Counted from the stretch's first letter, positions 22,843 to 32,036 are shown. The stretch is DNA of 64,000 nucleotides from Magnolia sinica (GCF_029962835.1 NC_080577.1:434001-498000); one strand, 5' to 3'. The notes: generated by a model not told the origin, from the sequence alone. A program made the numbers and translations.

Positions 22843-23719
22843 CTGTGGCTCAACAGGTGGATCAAGTGGGGACTACTCTCGGTTCATCTTCCGTAGGAAT
22901 TTTCTTATCCTCTGCACCTTGTTGTACTCCCCCGTCATCAAGCACCATGTGAGGAATAACCGGATCCATATCCTCTAGCTCTGTTGAACTAGGCTGCGTC
23001 TTTTTTGGCTTACAAATGTCTTCAATATATTAGTCTTCAAAGAAAACCACATCTCTACACCTGACGAGTTTTTTCTTGGTTGGATCCTACAATTTGTAAC
23101 CGAACTTTTCATCACCGTACCTCAAGAATACATACTGTCTGATCTTCATATCGAGCTTGGACCTCTCGTCCTTTGATACGTAAGTGGATGCCCTGCATCG
23201 AAATACCCTGAGATGATTTTACGATGGATCCAATACAATCCACATCTTCTTGGGTACTTCTCCATTCAACGGGGCTAATGGAGGCCTGTTTATCAAATAC
23301 ACTGCCGCGTGCATTGCTTCTCCCCAGAACATCTTGGGCAACTTCGCATGGGATAACGTGCATCTGATTCTCTCAACAATGGTGCGATTCATCCGCTCAG
23401 CTACACTATTATGCTGGGGAGTCTTGGGAACCGTTTGTCCATGTTGTATACCCAGGGACTTGCAATACTCATGAAAGTCACCGATGTATTCACCACTATT
23501 GTCAATGCGGATGCAGTTCAATAATCTACCTGTCTCTCTCTCGACCATAGCATGAAACAATTTAAACACACCAACGACCTCGTCCTTAGATTTCAAAGCA
23601 TAAACCCAAACCCTCCTAGATGCATTATCTATAAAAGTGACAAAATACAATACCCCACCCAAGGTTTTTGTTCTCATAAGACCACAAACATCAGAATAAA
23701 CCAAATCTAATGCATGCAC
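22843..23719 (-). pseudogene. Copia integrase core and C-terminal region
   Basis: The minus strand encodes an integrase core: HALDLVYSDVCG with the first catalytic Asp, FVTFIDNASRRVWVYALKSK, RIDNSGEYIG with the second Asp (usual form DNGGEY), and HNSVAERMNRTIVERIR with the catalytic Glu, followed by INRPPLAPLNGEVP. The downstream stretch near 23130-23030 reads like the Copia integrase tail (FLRYGDEKFGYKL, DPTKKKLVRCRDVVFFED), with stops replacing a Trp and a Gln. The DDE residues are present, but stops and frameshifts disable the polyprotein. In a live Copia element this enzyme inserts the cDNA into host chromatin. Confidence 0.85.
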
Positions 23720-24095
23720 TTTATTAACATGAGAAGCAGATTTAACAAATGAAACTCTATGTTGTTTTCCTAATAAACAATCAATATAGGTTTTGAGAGG
23801 TATACATGTCAGTCTGAAAGGAGCCGCTTCCTCGCCAGTAGCTGAAGTCCCTTTTCACTCATGTGGCCTGAACGCCTGTGCCTAGAGCCGGGTAATCCTG
23901 ACCCAATCCGGTGGATTCGACCCAATCCGACCAGATCTGACTCGATCCGAACCGATCCGACGGCTTGGATCGGTGCGAATCGAGTAGGGTAGTCCAGATC
24001 CGAAAGATTTTTGGGTCGAGTTCGGATCTATACTTACTCGGATTGATCCGATTGGATCCGATCTAATCCGACCCGACCCGACTCGATCCGGCCCC

Positions 24096-24571
24096 ATCAT
24101 GATGTATGTGTTTCATCCATTCCGTTCATCCATTTTACATATCATTTTAGGGCTTCATATAAAAAAATGATAGTGATATAAATCTCAGGTGGACCACACC
24201 ACAGGAAAATAATAATGATTGGATATCCACCATTATAATCCTCCTAAGGTCCACTGTACTGTTTATTTGACATCTAATTTGTTGATTAGGTCATAAGGAC
24301 CCAGATGAAAGGAAACAATAAATATCAGCTTGATCAAAAACTTTTATGGCCTCCAAAATGTTTTTGGTCAATGTTCATTCAACATTGTTTCCTACAATGT
24401 GGTACACTTGAGATTTCTATATACCTAATTTTTTTCTCATTATATAAAATGATCTATAAAAATAGATGGAGGGCATGGATGAAACACATACATCATGGTG
24501 GGGCCCACAGAGCACTGACCACGAACCATTAGCTGGTGGCAGGGGAGTAGGCAAGTAGCCCATCCGTTTCC
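24096..24571 (+). mobile_element. Palindromic Mutator-like element inside the hAT
   Basis: This is an almost complete forward copy. The left arm begins ATGATGTATGTGTTTCATCC, the centre contains TTTATTTGACATCTAATTTG and the right arm ends CATGGTGGGGCCCACAGAGC. It is followed by a right terminus, read inward as GGAAACGGATGGGCTACTTG, which defines the outer end of the family. The left terminus is lost in the hAT subterminal region. Confidence 0.75.
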
Positions 24572-24638
24572 AGTACGACATCTGCGCTCCTCGAGCTCCA
24601 AGTTGTACGAACGGTTCAAAGGAGATCAAAGTTATATG

Positions 24639-24907
24639 GGCCCCACAGTGATGTATTTATTATATCTACATCGTTCATATATTTTTGGAGATCATTATAG
24701 GACCTTATCCAAAAAATGAATAATATCCAAAGATCATCTTGACCACACCATAAATAGCAGCAAAGAATGATTTTCACCGTTAAACAATTCGTGTGGTTCA
24801 CTTGATAGTTAGATTTGTCTTATTTTTCGTCTTAAGCCTTAATACGAGCTCACCAAATGGATGGACGGTTTGGATATAACACATACCCCATGATTAGACC
24901 CACAAAA
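24639..24907. mobile_element. Deleted palindromic Mutator-like element inside the hAT
   Basis: The left arm GGGCCCCACAGTGATGTATT and the right arm ATAACACATACCCCATGATT face each other with a much shortened centre, giving about 270 bp in total. Confidence 0.65.
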
Positions 24908-25045
24908 CTCGCTAATGTCGATACAAAATCACAACTGTGCAAGCTGTGCTTGCATGAAAAGCAAGTCATGCGATTTCTTACAGTGCACATCAACATCCAA
25001 TAAAAACATGAATACGGTAGATGGAAAACTCTTTCAGAGCCATGT

Positions 25046-25170
25046 GGGGCCCACCTTGATGCATATGTTTTATCTAAGCCGTTCATCCATTTTAACATAT
25101 CATTTTAGGCCTTGAGAAAAAAAATAACATATATTAAAGGTTGAAGTGGACCACATCACATAAAACAGTT
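25046..25170 (+). mobile_element. Left arm of a palindromic Mutator-like element inside the hAT
   Basis: Only the left arm is present: GTGGGGCCCACCTTGATGC, GTTTTATCTAAGCCGTTCATCC, then GTGGACCACATCACATAAAA. It then runs into the hAT subterminal repeats. Confidence 0.7.
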
Positions 25171-25407
25171 GGATTAAATTCATACGATCCGAATCGTACC
25201 TAACTCGATCCGACTCGGTTTCTTTGACCGAGTTGGACTCAGTTCGAGTCAGGTGAATCATGTATCAGATTGGTTCAAGTCAGGTGACCCGGACTTGATT
25301 CCGGATCAGATCGAGTTCGGGTCAAACTATTGACGTTTAAGATCGGATCGAGTTGAACCCAATCCGATCCGATCCAGACCGATGCCCGGCTCTACCTGTG
25401 CCACATG

Positions 25408-25701
25408 TCAATAGCTGAATCTTTCGCTGTGTTCAACCCACCCTTGCACATACTGACACTTGCCTTGTAAAGACTTCTTTCCTCTGGCCGCAATCAATGA
25501 ACCCTTAATGAGCTTCCAACGCCCACCAACAAATCGGCTTTCATAGCCATCATCATCCAACCTTTCTGTCAACATCAAGTTGAGGCAAAGGTCTGAGATA
25601 TGCCTCACATCCCTAAGAACCAATGTGCAGCTCACATCGGTCTTCACACAAATATCACCGACCTCTATGATCTTTAATATGCCAGAATTTTTCATCTTCA
25701 C
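25408..25701 (-). pseudogene. Copia pre-integrase (GAG_pre-integrs) region
   Basis: The minus strand reads MKMKNSGILKIIEVGDIC, LVLRDVRHISDLCLNLMLTE and RLDDDGYESRF. This matches the stretch between protease and integrase in Copia polyproteins (pattern L-x-DVRH-x-P-x-L-x-x-NL). The following frame is closed by stops, and the hAT insertion begins 14 bases beyond it. Confidence 0.8.
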
Positions 25702-25716
25702 AGTTCCAAAATCACC

Positions 25717-26067
25717 TCACTTGTAGCTTGTGAAGAAGTCCCTGCATGGAGTCGTATGAAATGAAGCTCCCGAGTCTATCACCCAGTCAGTGTCTTGACT
25801 CGTAGCCATGAGACAAATATTATGATTAGCTAAAAGAATAACTACAACGTCGCCATCTGAAGCAGCCGCAGTAGAATCTGATTCATCTTCCTTCTCCTTT
25901 TCTTTTTCTTTCTTGTCGTTTTTCTTATTACGACATTCATGCTTGTAGTGGCCCTTCTTGCCATAATTCCAGCATTCGACATCCTTCCTAGTACTCGACT
26001 TATCTCTTGATTTATCTCGGGCCTTCTCGCCCTTTCTGTTCTTTCTTCTCCCTTGATCTTGTATCAT
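25717..26067 (-). pseudogene. Copia zinc knuckle and aspartic protease region
   Basis: A lysine/arginine-rich stretch leads into a nucleocapsid knuckle, CWNYGKKGHYKHEC. The second cysteine of the usual CX2CX4HX4C pattern is Tyr, so zinc binding is probably lost. Downstream, DTDWVIDSGASFHTTP is the Copia protease active site (D-S-G) and FFTSYK follows. The upstream gag frame does not run into this one without a shift. Confidence 0.85.
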
Positions 26068-26203
26068 AAGGGCATCTTGCTGAGTAAACCCCTGAGACTT
26101 CCTCCTTGTCTCCTCATTGAAGAGATAACTAGTTACCTATTCCATGAACACCTTTCTGTCTGGCGCAGAGTTACTTAGAGACACCATCAATGTCTCCCAA
26201 CTA

Positions 26204-26638
26204 TCAGGCAATACTAAGCAATAGTAAGGCCTGTAGTTCATCGTCCAGGACCATCTTCATGGCGGAGAGTTGGTTCAATATATTGTTGACTTCATTCATG
26301 TGCTCAGCCACAGAACCACCATCTTTGAACTTGAGATTCACAAGTTGTTTTATCAGAAAAATCTTATTGCCGGCTGTCTTTTTCTCATACAACCCTTGTA
26401 ATTTCAGCCATAAGCTAGCAGCTGAGGTCTCCGTAGACACATGATGGAATACAAAATCGTCTAGCCATTGTCTAATAAACCCTACCACCTTCCCGTCCAT
26501 CTTATTCCCATCATCATCTGACATATCCTTTGACTTTGCTGATATATCTTGAATTGGAGAATACAAGTCTTTGCAATAGAGCAAGTCCTCCATCTTAGCC
26601 TTCCATATGGTCCAGTTAGAACCATTGAGACTGATCAT
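26204..26638 (-). pseudogene. Copia gag (UBN2-type) fragment
   Basis: The frame starts at a Met shortly downstream of the primer binding site and reads LNGSNWTIWKAKMEDLLYCK, SLWLKLQGLYEKKTAGNKIF and VAEHMNEVNNILNQL. These are the standard landmarks of the Copia gag domain that forms the virus-like particle shell. It ends early at a stop after LLLLSIA, where intact elements continue into the knuckle. Confidence 0.85.
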
Positions 26639-26700
26639 CCTTGATTAGCCACCTTCCATAATTCAGAATTGATCCCACTCTGTTCAACCAACCTGAACGC

Positions 26701-26712
26701 TCTGATACCACT
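26701..26712 (-). other. Primer binding site (initiator tRNA-Met)
   Basis: On the minus strand TGGTATCAGAGC directly follows LTR-B with a short AAG spacer. It is complementary to the 3' end of plant initiator tRNA-Met, the primer used by most Copia elements. The last base falls just outside the listed span. Confidence 0.85.
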
Positions 26713-26713
26713 T

Positions 26714-28652
26714 TGTTGGGGTTCGTTCCACAAATTTCAAAAGGCCTAGTTATATGTCCTTTCGGGGGAATAGGACTATGCCAAATTAAAACTTTAACAA
26801 TGGAATTTAAATGAATAAAGTAAAGATAGCACTATAAACCAATCACTGTATGAAAATGTAAAGCAACCATCAAATACTAGAACAAAGAGGTTGATACCAA
26901 TGTTGTTCTAAGGACAACCTTTCACCATAAAAACCGAGGGTTTATGACAGGACAACCTTACTAGAATAATTTGAATATTAAAAACTCAAACTGAAAGGAA
27001 ATAAAGGAAATAACAAGAAATAAATTCTAAACTATTACAACATTTTCCACAATGCTTGAAATGTAAATATTACAACATTCACATCCACACATACATCCCA
27101 CAAACTTGAATGATAAAAGATATAGAAAATAAATCACACATTCACAAAGCACAAAGAGTTGTAGTGGTTCGCTTGTGTATTCACCAATTGTTAAACAACA
27201 GCCACACAGCTTGCTATTCCACTCCTAATATCCTCACACAGGGGATATTAGCGTTCACTATGAAAATAGGTTTCTCAGGTTCACCTAAAACCCTCACAAT
27301 TGTGTCTTTCAAATGGGCTTACACAATTCAAAAACCCTAACCTTTGAGTTTTCTGGCTCTCCTCAGATAATCAAAACAATAAGATTTTTCTGGCTTAATC
27401 TAAAAAAAAAACCAAAATAAAGAAATTTACAATAATGTAAAAATACCTGGATTTCTCCTTTTGTAGTAGCCTGGAAGAACCAATCGGAGTAGAAGTTCGA
27501 ACATAGAAGTTCAATTGTCTAATACTCACTTTGAAATGGTTCTAAGTTCTAATTGATTTTAAATTAAATCAAGTTAGGGCTAGCTCTATTTGATTTTGAT
27601 TCCAAGAAGTGGAATATCCCAATTCCTCTTTCAAATTAGATTGGAATGTATAAACAAAATCAAATAAGAAAAGCTAACAAAAGAGAATTTTAAATATGCA
27701 CAAAGTAGCTTAAAATGAACACAAACTTATCTCAGAGTGATGTCTTGATTTTTCTTGAATTGGATTATCAAACTCTAAAATTCGTGCTCTATTTTTAGTT
27801 GCAGAAATCGTATCTACGACTGGTCCTGTGGACACTAAGACTGGTCATAAGTCGAATAGATTTTTAAATTTTTGAGCGCGATCGGATAAAATCGTTCCAC
27901 GACTAGTCGTAGTCCTTGCACGATCGGTCGTGACACCTCTACGACTGGTCGTGGGGCACCAGGTTTGTTCGCTGTAGTTTGAGTCATAGATCCTAAACTG
28001 GTCATAGGACGAGTCGTGCACTGTTCACACGACCGGTCGAACAGAGTCCAGGACTGGTCGTAGCTCAACCAAAAAATACCAAAAATTTGCAACAAACTTA
28101 GGACTAGTCTTGAAATTTCTTGGACTGGTTAAGGCAGCTTTAGGACTAGTCGAACAAGGTCCAGGATTAGTTTTAGAACAGACCAAACATCTATAAAATG
28201 ATTCAATTTGAATTATGTATATAAAATGACCTACCATAAGGTCAATCTAAGGTCATTCATACCTTAAATGAGAAGTATATATGGACATTGAAACTTCATT
28301 TCTTCAGATGATGCATGGTTGACCTTTGAAGATTATGAAACTTTAAGATCTTTACAAGATGTAGCTTGAACTTGAGATCTTCTAAAGCTTAAATTATACT
28401 TCATCTTGTATGTTATATTGAGTTGTACTTGAGTCTTGAACAAGAACTTGCCTTTTGATGTAGCTTTTGGAAGACTCTGAACTTTGAAGCTTACAGTACA
28501 TGACCTTACATTTCTTGAAGTAGATCATCATTCCTAACTTGAAGCATTGTGATGTAGTATCTTGAACATATAAATCAACATGCTACACAAGACACAAATT
28601 ATGTTTTTGGCACCACAAAATTTGATAACTAAAGGAGCAGAAAACCATAGCA
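26714..28652 (-). repeat. LTR-B, a second Copia LTR beside the primer site
   Basis: On plus the segment begins TGTTGGGGTT and ends CCATAGCA, so on the minus strand it starts TG and ends CA, immediately before the primer site. Near 27170-27260 it carries sequence like the transcribed part of other Copia LTRs (CACTATGAAAATAGG, CTCACACAGGGGATATTAG). It is about 1.9 kb, long for Copia, so it may itself contain insertions. No matching 3' copy of LTR-B exists in the window. It differs from LTR-A except for the phased palindromes. Confidence 0.55.
27816..28172 (-). promoter_or_regulatory. 21-bp-phased palindrome array in LTR-B
   Basis: Eight-base dyads of form GAC-YR-GTC start at 27818 and 27839; 27902, 27923 and 27944; 28031 and 28052; and 28102, 28123, 28144 and 28165. 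Within each group every step is 21 bp, and the gap 27839 to 27902 is 63 (three steps). The seven or more bases between dyads vary while the core and spacing stay. A minus-strand TATA-like CTAAAAATAG lies just beyond the array (about 27788-27797), so the array sits where U3 activator sites would be. The function is inferred. Confidence 0.6.
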
Positions 28653-29007
28653 CTTACAAAAACCTTAGGATCTAGCCGTCCAAAAACACCAGAATTATGA
28701 GATAATAAAACAATGAAATAAATCAAAGCACGAACCACACAACACGAGATTTTTACGTGGAAAACCCTCGAGAAGGTAAAGACCACGGGACCTCGTCCAG
28801 AGCAACAATCCAATATGAAGTAGAATGTTACAACCGATCACAAGCACACCTCGCTTGGATCAAACCTTCTTTACTCACGCAGGAGCGGATGAAAAATAAG
28901 AGAATAAAAGAAAAACAAAGAGATCTCACTGATCACAAGAACGTAGAAGTGCTGAGATGTCGAGTGCACAGTAGATCACCTCTACGAGCAGAATCTCCCT
29001 TCCACAA

Positions 29008-29044
<37 letters not shown>

Positions 29045-29128
29045 TTTGATAGCCCTAAACTCTTTAGCAAACCCTTGCAAAGCTTTAGAAAATTCTTTTG
29101 CATTACCTAGAACAGCCCTAAGTACCCC

Positions 29129-29136
29129 TATTTATA
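29129..29136 (-). promoter_or_regulatory. TATA box of Copia LTR-A
   Basis: TATAAATA on the minus strand, inside CTATAAATAGGGGTA. It is about 300 bp from the 5' end of the LTR and just downstream of the palindrome array. The same box is conserved in the partner LTR at 18789-18796. Confidence 0.7.
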
Positions 29137-29218
29137 GTTTAGGCAACTTGCTTCCACACCTCTTTGAAAACCGCCTCAAATTTACAAGTCCGCACAAAAT
29201 CTGGATATGAAGCATAAC

Positions 29219-29360
29219 CTCGACTAGTCGAGCAGGGTCCTCGACCGGTCGAGCGGCCCACTCGACTGGTCGAGTACCATGGAGTTCCAAATCAATTTGC
29301 TCACTGGACTTTGAGTCGAGCACAACTCGATCGGTCGAGCAGTGCTCTCGACTGGTCGAG
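29219..29360 (-). promoter_or_regulatory. 21-bp-phased palindrome array in LTR-A (intact copy)
   Basis: Five 14-base palindromes start at 29219 (CTCGACTAGTCGAG), 29240 (CTCGACCGGTCGAG), 29261 (CTCGACTGGTCGAG), 29326 (CTCGATCGGTCGAG) and 29347 (CTCGACTGGTCGAG). Steps are 21, 21, 65 and 21 bp, with 7-bp spacers of unrelated sequence. The nearest palindrome is about 83 bp upstream of the minus-strand TATA box at 29129-29136, so the array occupies U3. All sites would face the same side of the helix, which suggests cooperative binding of a dimeric protein. Confidence 0.65.
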
Positions 29361-29436
29361 TAACATGCTGATTCCACTGTTTGTGGCATCTGAACCACAC
29401 CACATCTCCTTTGACCTGAGGAGGAAAACCCCATCA

Positions 29437-29858
29437 CCGTGAGGCCCACCATGATATATGGGTTTTATCCTCGACATCTATCTATTTTTCTAGATCATTT
29501 CAGGGTATGATCCCAAAATTGAGGCAGATCCCAGGCTCAAGTGGACCACATGAGAGAAAGTGGTGGTGATAATGACACCGACAGTTGAAACCTTACTACG
29601 GCACCCAATGATGTTTATTTCCCATCTATGTTGTTTATAAGGTCATGATAGAGACTTGAATGAAGGGAAAACACAATTACCGTATTGATCCAAAACCTAC
29701 GTAGCTCTTAAGAAGTTTTTAAGGGTGGGCATTCAATCCCCACTGTGTGGTCCATTTGAGCCTTCATTCTCTTTATTTTGAGGCCCTACCCTGAAATGAT
29801 ATTAAAAATAAATACAAATAAAGAGCTTGGATAAAACCCATACATAATGGTGGACCTG
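29437..29858 (+). mobile_element. Palindromic Mutator-like element, forward copy
   Basis: The left arm (GAGGCCCACCATGATATATG) and the right arm (CATACATAATGGTGGACCTG) are inverted over about 140 bp. They are separated by the asymmetric centre with GATGTTTATTTCCCATCTATG and TTATAAGGTCATGATAG. The Copia mosaic inserted at its left edge, which is why the outer left terminus is missing. Confidence 0.8.
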
Positions 29859-29880
29859 ATAAGCGCTCACCTAGGAGTCC

Positions 29881-29966
29881 ATAAGCAGGCCGGAGGCAGT
29901 TGGCTTACCTTTCAAACATGCCTATAAGCAGGCCGGAGTCAGTTGGCTTACCTTTTAAGCATGCTT
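29881..29966. repeat. 43-bp tandem duplication
   Basis: The unit beginning ATAAGCAGGCCGGAG occurs at 29881-29923 and again at 29924-29966, with four differences. Confidence 0.9.
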
Positions 29967-30257
29967 TGAGTTGGTTCATCTTTGACACTGGCACATGGCA
30001 AACTCAAATGTGTGGCCATATCTTCTTCTTTTTACTGTGTGGTGTTGCTTTCAAATATGTTTTGTATGGGCAATCTTAGAAATGGCACGTGTCCTGATCA
30101 AATGTAGCCATGTTGGTAGGACAATATAAAATAAGCATGGATTCTATCCTCACTGTCTATTCATTTTTCAGATTAATCCAAGGCATGAGCCCAAAACTGA
30201 AACATATATCCAACACTTATATAAAATAATAGAGATAATGATGTCCATATTCCTTAA

Positions 30258-30859
30258 GGGCCTGTTTGGCCAGTTGCATTGGAATGGATTAGGTGGGATG
30301 AAATTGCATCCGTTCTTGTGCCAATTCCACTCCATGTTTGGGAAGAATGGAAAAGCTTGGAAGTAGATCAGATGGAATCGCATTGTGTCCCGTGCCAATT
30401 TTACTCAATGTTAGTAAGTTGTGTAGGTCCCACCATGATGTGTGGGCTATATCCACACCGTCCACCCATTTTTTCAGATCATTTTAGAGCATGGGCCAAA
30501 AAATCAGATAGATCTAAAGCTCAAGTGGACCCCACCATAAAAAGCAACGGGGATTGAATACTTACCGTTGAAAACTTCTTAGGGGCCAAATAAGTTTTGG
30601 ATCTGCCTCATTTTTAGGCCCATGCCATAAAATGAGGTTAAAAAACAAATGAACGGTTTAGATATAACACATGTGTGTTATTCTCAATAGTTTCAAATGA
30701 TGGTAGGTATATCCATTCAATGTACTACCGTGTTACAAACAAAATATGGAATTAAGCTTATTCCATGGTAACAGGAACAATCCCTGCCATGAGTAATAAT
30801 TATGTTTCTTTAATCCCATCCCACCTAATCCTTTTCAATGCAACTGGCCAAACAAGCCC
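30258..30859. mobile_element. Tourist-type (PIF/Harbinger) MITE with nested palindromic element
   Basis: The ends GGGCCTGTTTGGCCAGTTGC and, inward from the right, GGGCTTGTTTGGCCAGTTGC are near-perfect inverted repeats. They are flanked by TAA at 30255-30257 and 30860-30862, the 3-bp target duplication used by PIF/Harbinger elements. The inverted similarity continues (GGAATGGATTAGGTGGGAT against AAAGGATTAGGTGGGATGGG). A further palindromic Mutator-like copy fills the middle. No transposase is encoded. Confidence 0.88.
30425..30680. mobile_element. Palindromic Mutator-like element inside the Tourist MITE
   Basis: The left arm AGGTCCCACCATGATGTGTG and the right arm GGTTTAGATATAACACATGT face each other. 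The centre is shortened, and the copy is about 255 bp. Confidence 0.7.
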
Positions 30860-31198
30860 TAAATGGTCTAGAGTATTGTTTATTTGTCATCAAACATGTT
30901 CGCGTGGTTTCACTTAACTAGATGAACCGCAGACACAAATTAGCTCCATCCAAAACTTTTGTGGCCCAAGAAGTTTTCTAACATAGCTAAGGCTTTTAAT
31001 TTTCAATGTTTCATGTGGTGTGGTTGGCTTGAGATTTGGATATGATTAAAATAGATGGAGGGCATAGATGAAACACATGCATCACGATGCTCCCACATAA
31101 AAGTCAAACTATATATGCTTTTGGCGTCGTGATCCCTCCTCAATGAACGTCCTCTCCCCTTCCTAACATCGCTCGTCCTGATGAGCATGCAAGCGTAC

Positions 31199-31218
31199 CA
31201 CGTGTGGGGTTGACGTGG
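31199..31218 (+). promoter_or_regulatory. G-box/ABRE pair upstream of LEA14
   Basis: A palindromic CACGTG core (31199-31204) and an ACGTGG core (31213-31218) lie 14 bp apart, about 205-225 bp upstream of the LEA14 start codon. Paired ACGT-core elements are the classic target of ABF/AREB bZIP factors in abscisic-acid and drought response, which fits an LEA gene. The function is inferred from motif and position. Confidence 0.55.
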
Positions 31219-31356
31219 GGAGGTAGATGATGTGGACTTCAATATGGGGAGCACACCTGTCTCAAGCAGGGGACAGATGTTTTTAGAGGAGTTTTGAGAA
31301 TCTCTATACCGTATACTAGGGAATCCAAATCCTCTTTGGCTCCCTCCCTCTCTCAA

Positions 31357-31363
31357 TATATTT
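31357..31363 (+). promoter_or_regulatory. TATA box of LEA14
   Basis: TATATTT sits 60 bp upstream of the start codon. That leaves room for a short 5' untranslated region of roughly 35 bases. Confidence 0.5.
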
Positions 31364-31422
31364 GGAGGAAAGACGGATCACAGTTGCAAAGCATAGCAGA
31401 GAATAGCAAAAAGGTAGGATCC

Positions 31423-31960
31423 ATGGCTCAGTTGATAGGTAAGGCAAAGAACTTCGTGGCAGAGAAGGTGGCTCACATAAAGAAACCAGAAGCGAACCTG
31501 ACGGATGTATCAGTTAAGAAAGTTAGCAAAGACTCGGCCACCTTCAATGGCCAAGTCTCTGTATCCAACCCATATAGCCACGATCTCCCCATCTGCGAGA
31601 TCACCTACTCTCTGAAGAGCGCAGACAGGTGAGGGACGTAAAAAACTTGCTTATATTTTGTTCTTCATATTAATTAATTCTTATAGATGTGGATGTTGTG
31701 ATTGTTAAAGAGTAATAGCATCAGGGACGATGATGGATCCAGGGTCAATCAAGGCCAAGGAGACAACAGCGCTCGACATCCCTCTCAAAGTCCCTTACGA
31801 CTTCCTATTGAGTCTTGCCAAGGACGTAGGCAAAGACTGGGACATCGACTATGAATTCCAAGTAGGACTCTGCATGCAAATCCCTGTCATTGGCAAGTTC
31901 ACGCTCCCCCTCTCTAAGAAGGGGGAGATGAAGCTCCCAACCATTGCTGACGTTTTCTAA
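31423..31960 (+). CDS. LEA14: LEA14-type late embryogenesis abundant protein (LEA_2), two exons
   Basis: Exon 1 is 31423-31628 and exon 2 is 31711-31960. The 82-bp intron is GTGAGG...TTAAAG; the AG|A junction restores an Arg codon. The spliced product is 151 residues, the usual length of Arabidopsis LEA14. It reads MAQLIGKAKNFVAEKV at the N-terminus, SNPYSHDLPICEITYSLKSA before the splice, VIASGTMMDPGSIKAKETTA after it, and DWDIDYEFQVGL, PVIGKFTLPLSKKGEMKLP near the end. These are the conserved landmarks of the LEA_2 beta-sandwich (water-stress/hypersensitive-response domain). Unlike most LEA proteins this group is folded and mildly hydrophobic, and it accumulates in cytosol on dehydration, salt or abscisic acid. 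There is no signal peptide or membrane segment. The ATG at 31423 is chosen by homology and sits after a purine-rich leader. It is the only complete host gene in the window and appears intact. Confidence 0.93.
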
Positions 31961-32036
31961 TTCACTCTTCTACTTTATTTATTTATTTATTATTTACCTC
32001 TTTCTTTTCTTTTATCGGGCATTGTTTATAACAATG

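Larger units (their letters stand above)
23883..25394. mobile_element. 1.5-kb non-autonomous hAT inserted in the Copia polyprotein
   Basis: A perfect 8-bp duplication, CCTGTGCC, flanks the element (23875-23882 and 25395-25402). Its ends are a perfect 10-bp inverted repeat, TAGAGCCGGG. Subterminal regions are packed with GATCCGACCC/GGGTCGGATC-type motifs on both sides. The interior contains no transposase but at least three pieces of the palindromic Mutator-like family, so the hAT has grown by capturing or receiving other elements. It interrupts Copia coding sequence between the pre-integrase region and the integrase core. Confidence 0.92.
18314..29436 (-). mobile_element. Mosaic Copia retrotransposon with nested insertions
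   Basis: Two related LTRs (LTR-A) bound the region: 18314-22232 (interrupted) and about 28655-29436. Both share a TGATGGGGTTTTCC start on the minus strand, and the outer flanks share CCGT (18310-18313 and 29437-29440), consistent with one insertion. Between them lie, in minus-strand order, a different LTR (LTR-B), an initiator tRNA-Met primer site, gag, zinc knuckle, protease, integrase and rearranged reverse transcriptase/RNase H pieces. The order integrase before reverse transcriptase is Copia-type. The coding region is broken by frameshifts, stops, deletions and a hAT insertion. The presence of LTR-B beside the primer site means the coding part probably belongs to a second element inserted in, or recombined with, the LTR-A element. 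Confidence 0.8.
28655..29436 (-). repeat. 5' LTR-A of the Copia mosaic
   Basis: This is a 782-bp LTR partner of 18314-22232. On the minus strand it starts TGATGGGGTTTTCC. It contains the palindrome array (29219-29360), a TATAAATA box (29129-29136), a CT tract (about 29010-29040) and a tail ending near CTAAGGTTTTTGTAA. The inner end is degenerate (TTACA where its partner has TGCACA). Confidence 0.85.
30118..31105 (+). mobile_element. Palindromic Mutator-like element split by a Tourist MITE
   Basis: The left arm (GGATTCTATCCTCACTGTC, then GGCATGAGCCCAAAACTGAA) runs to 30257. The centre and right arm resume at 30863 (TTGTTTATTTGTCATCAAAC; GGCATAGATGAAACACATGC). The ends are approximate. Its right edge lies about 95 bp upstream of the LEA14 G-box. 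Confidence 0.7.

Noticed and set aside
29132-29452. 106-codon frame matching one at 22012-22233
   Set aside because: Both are within LTR-A. The similarity reflects LTR identity, not a conserved gene.
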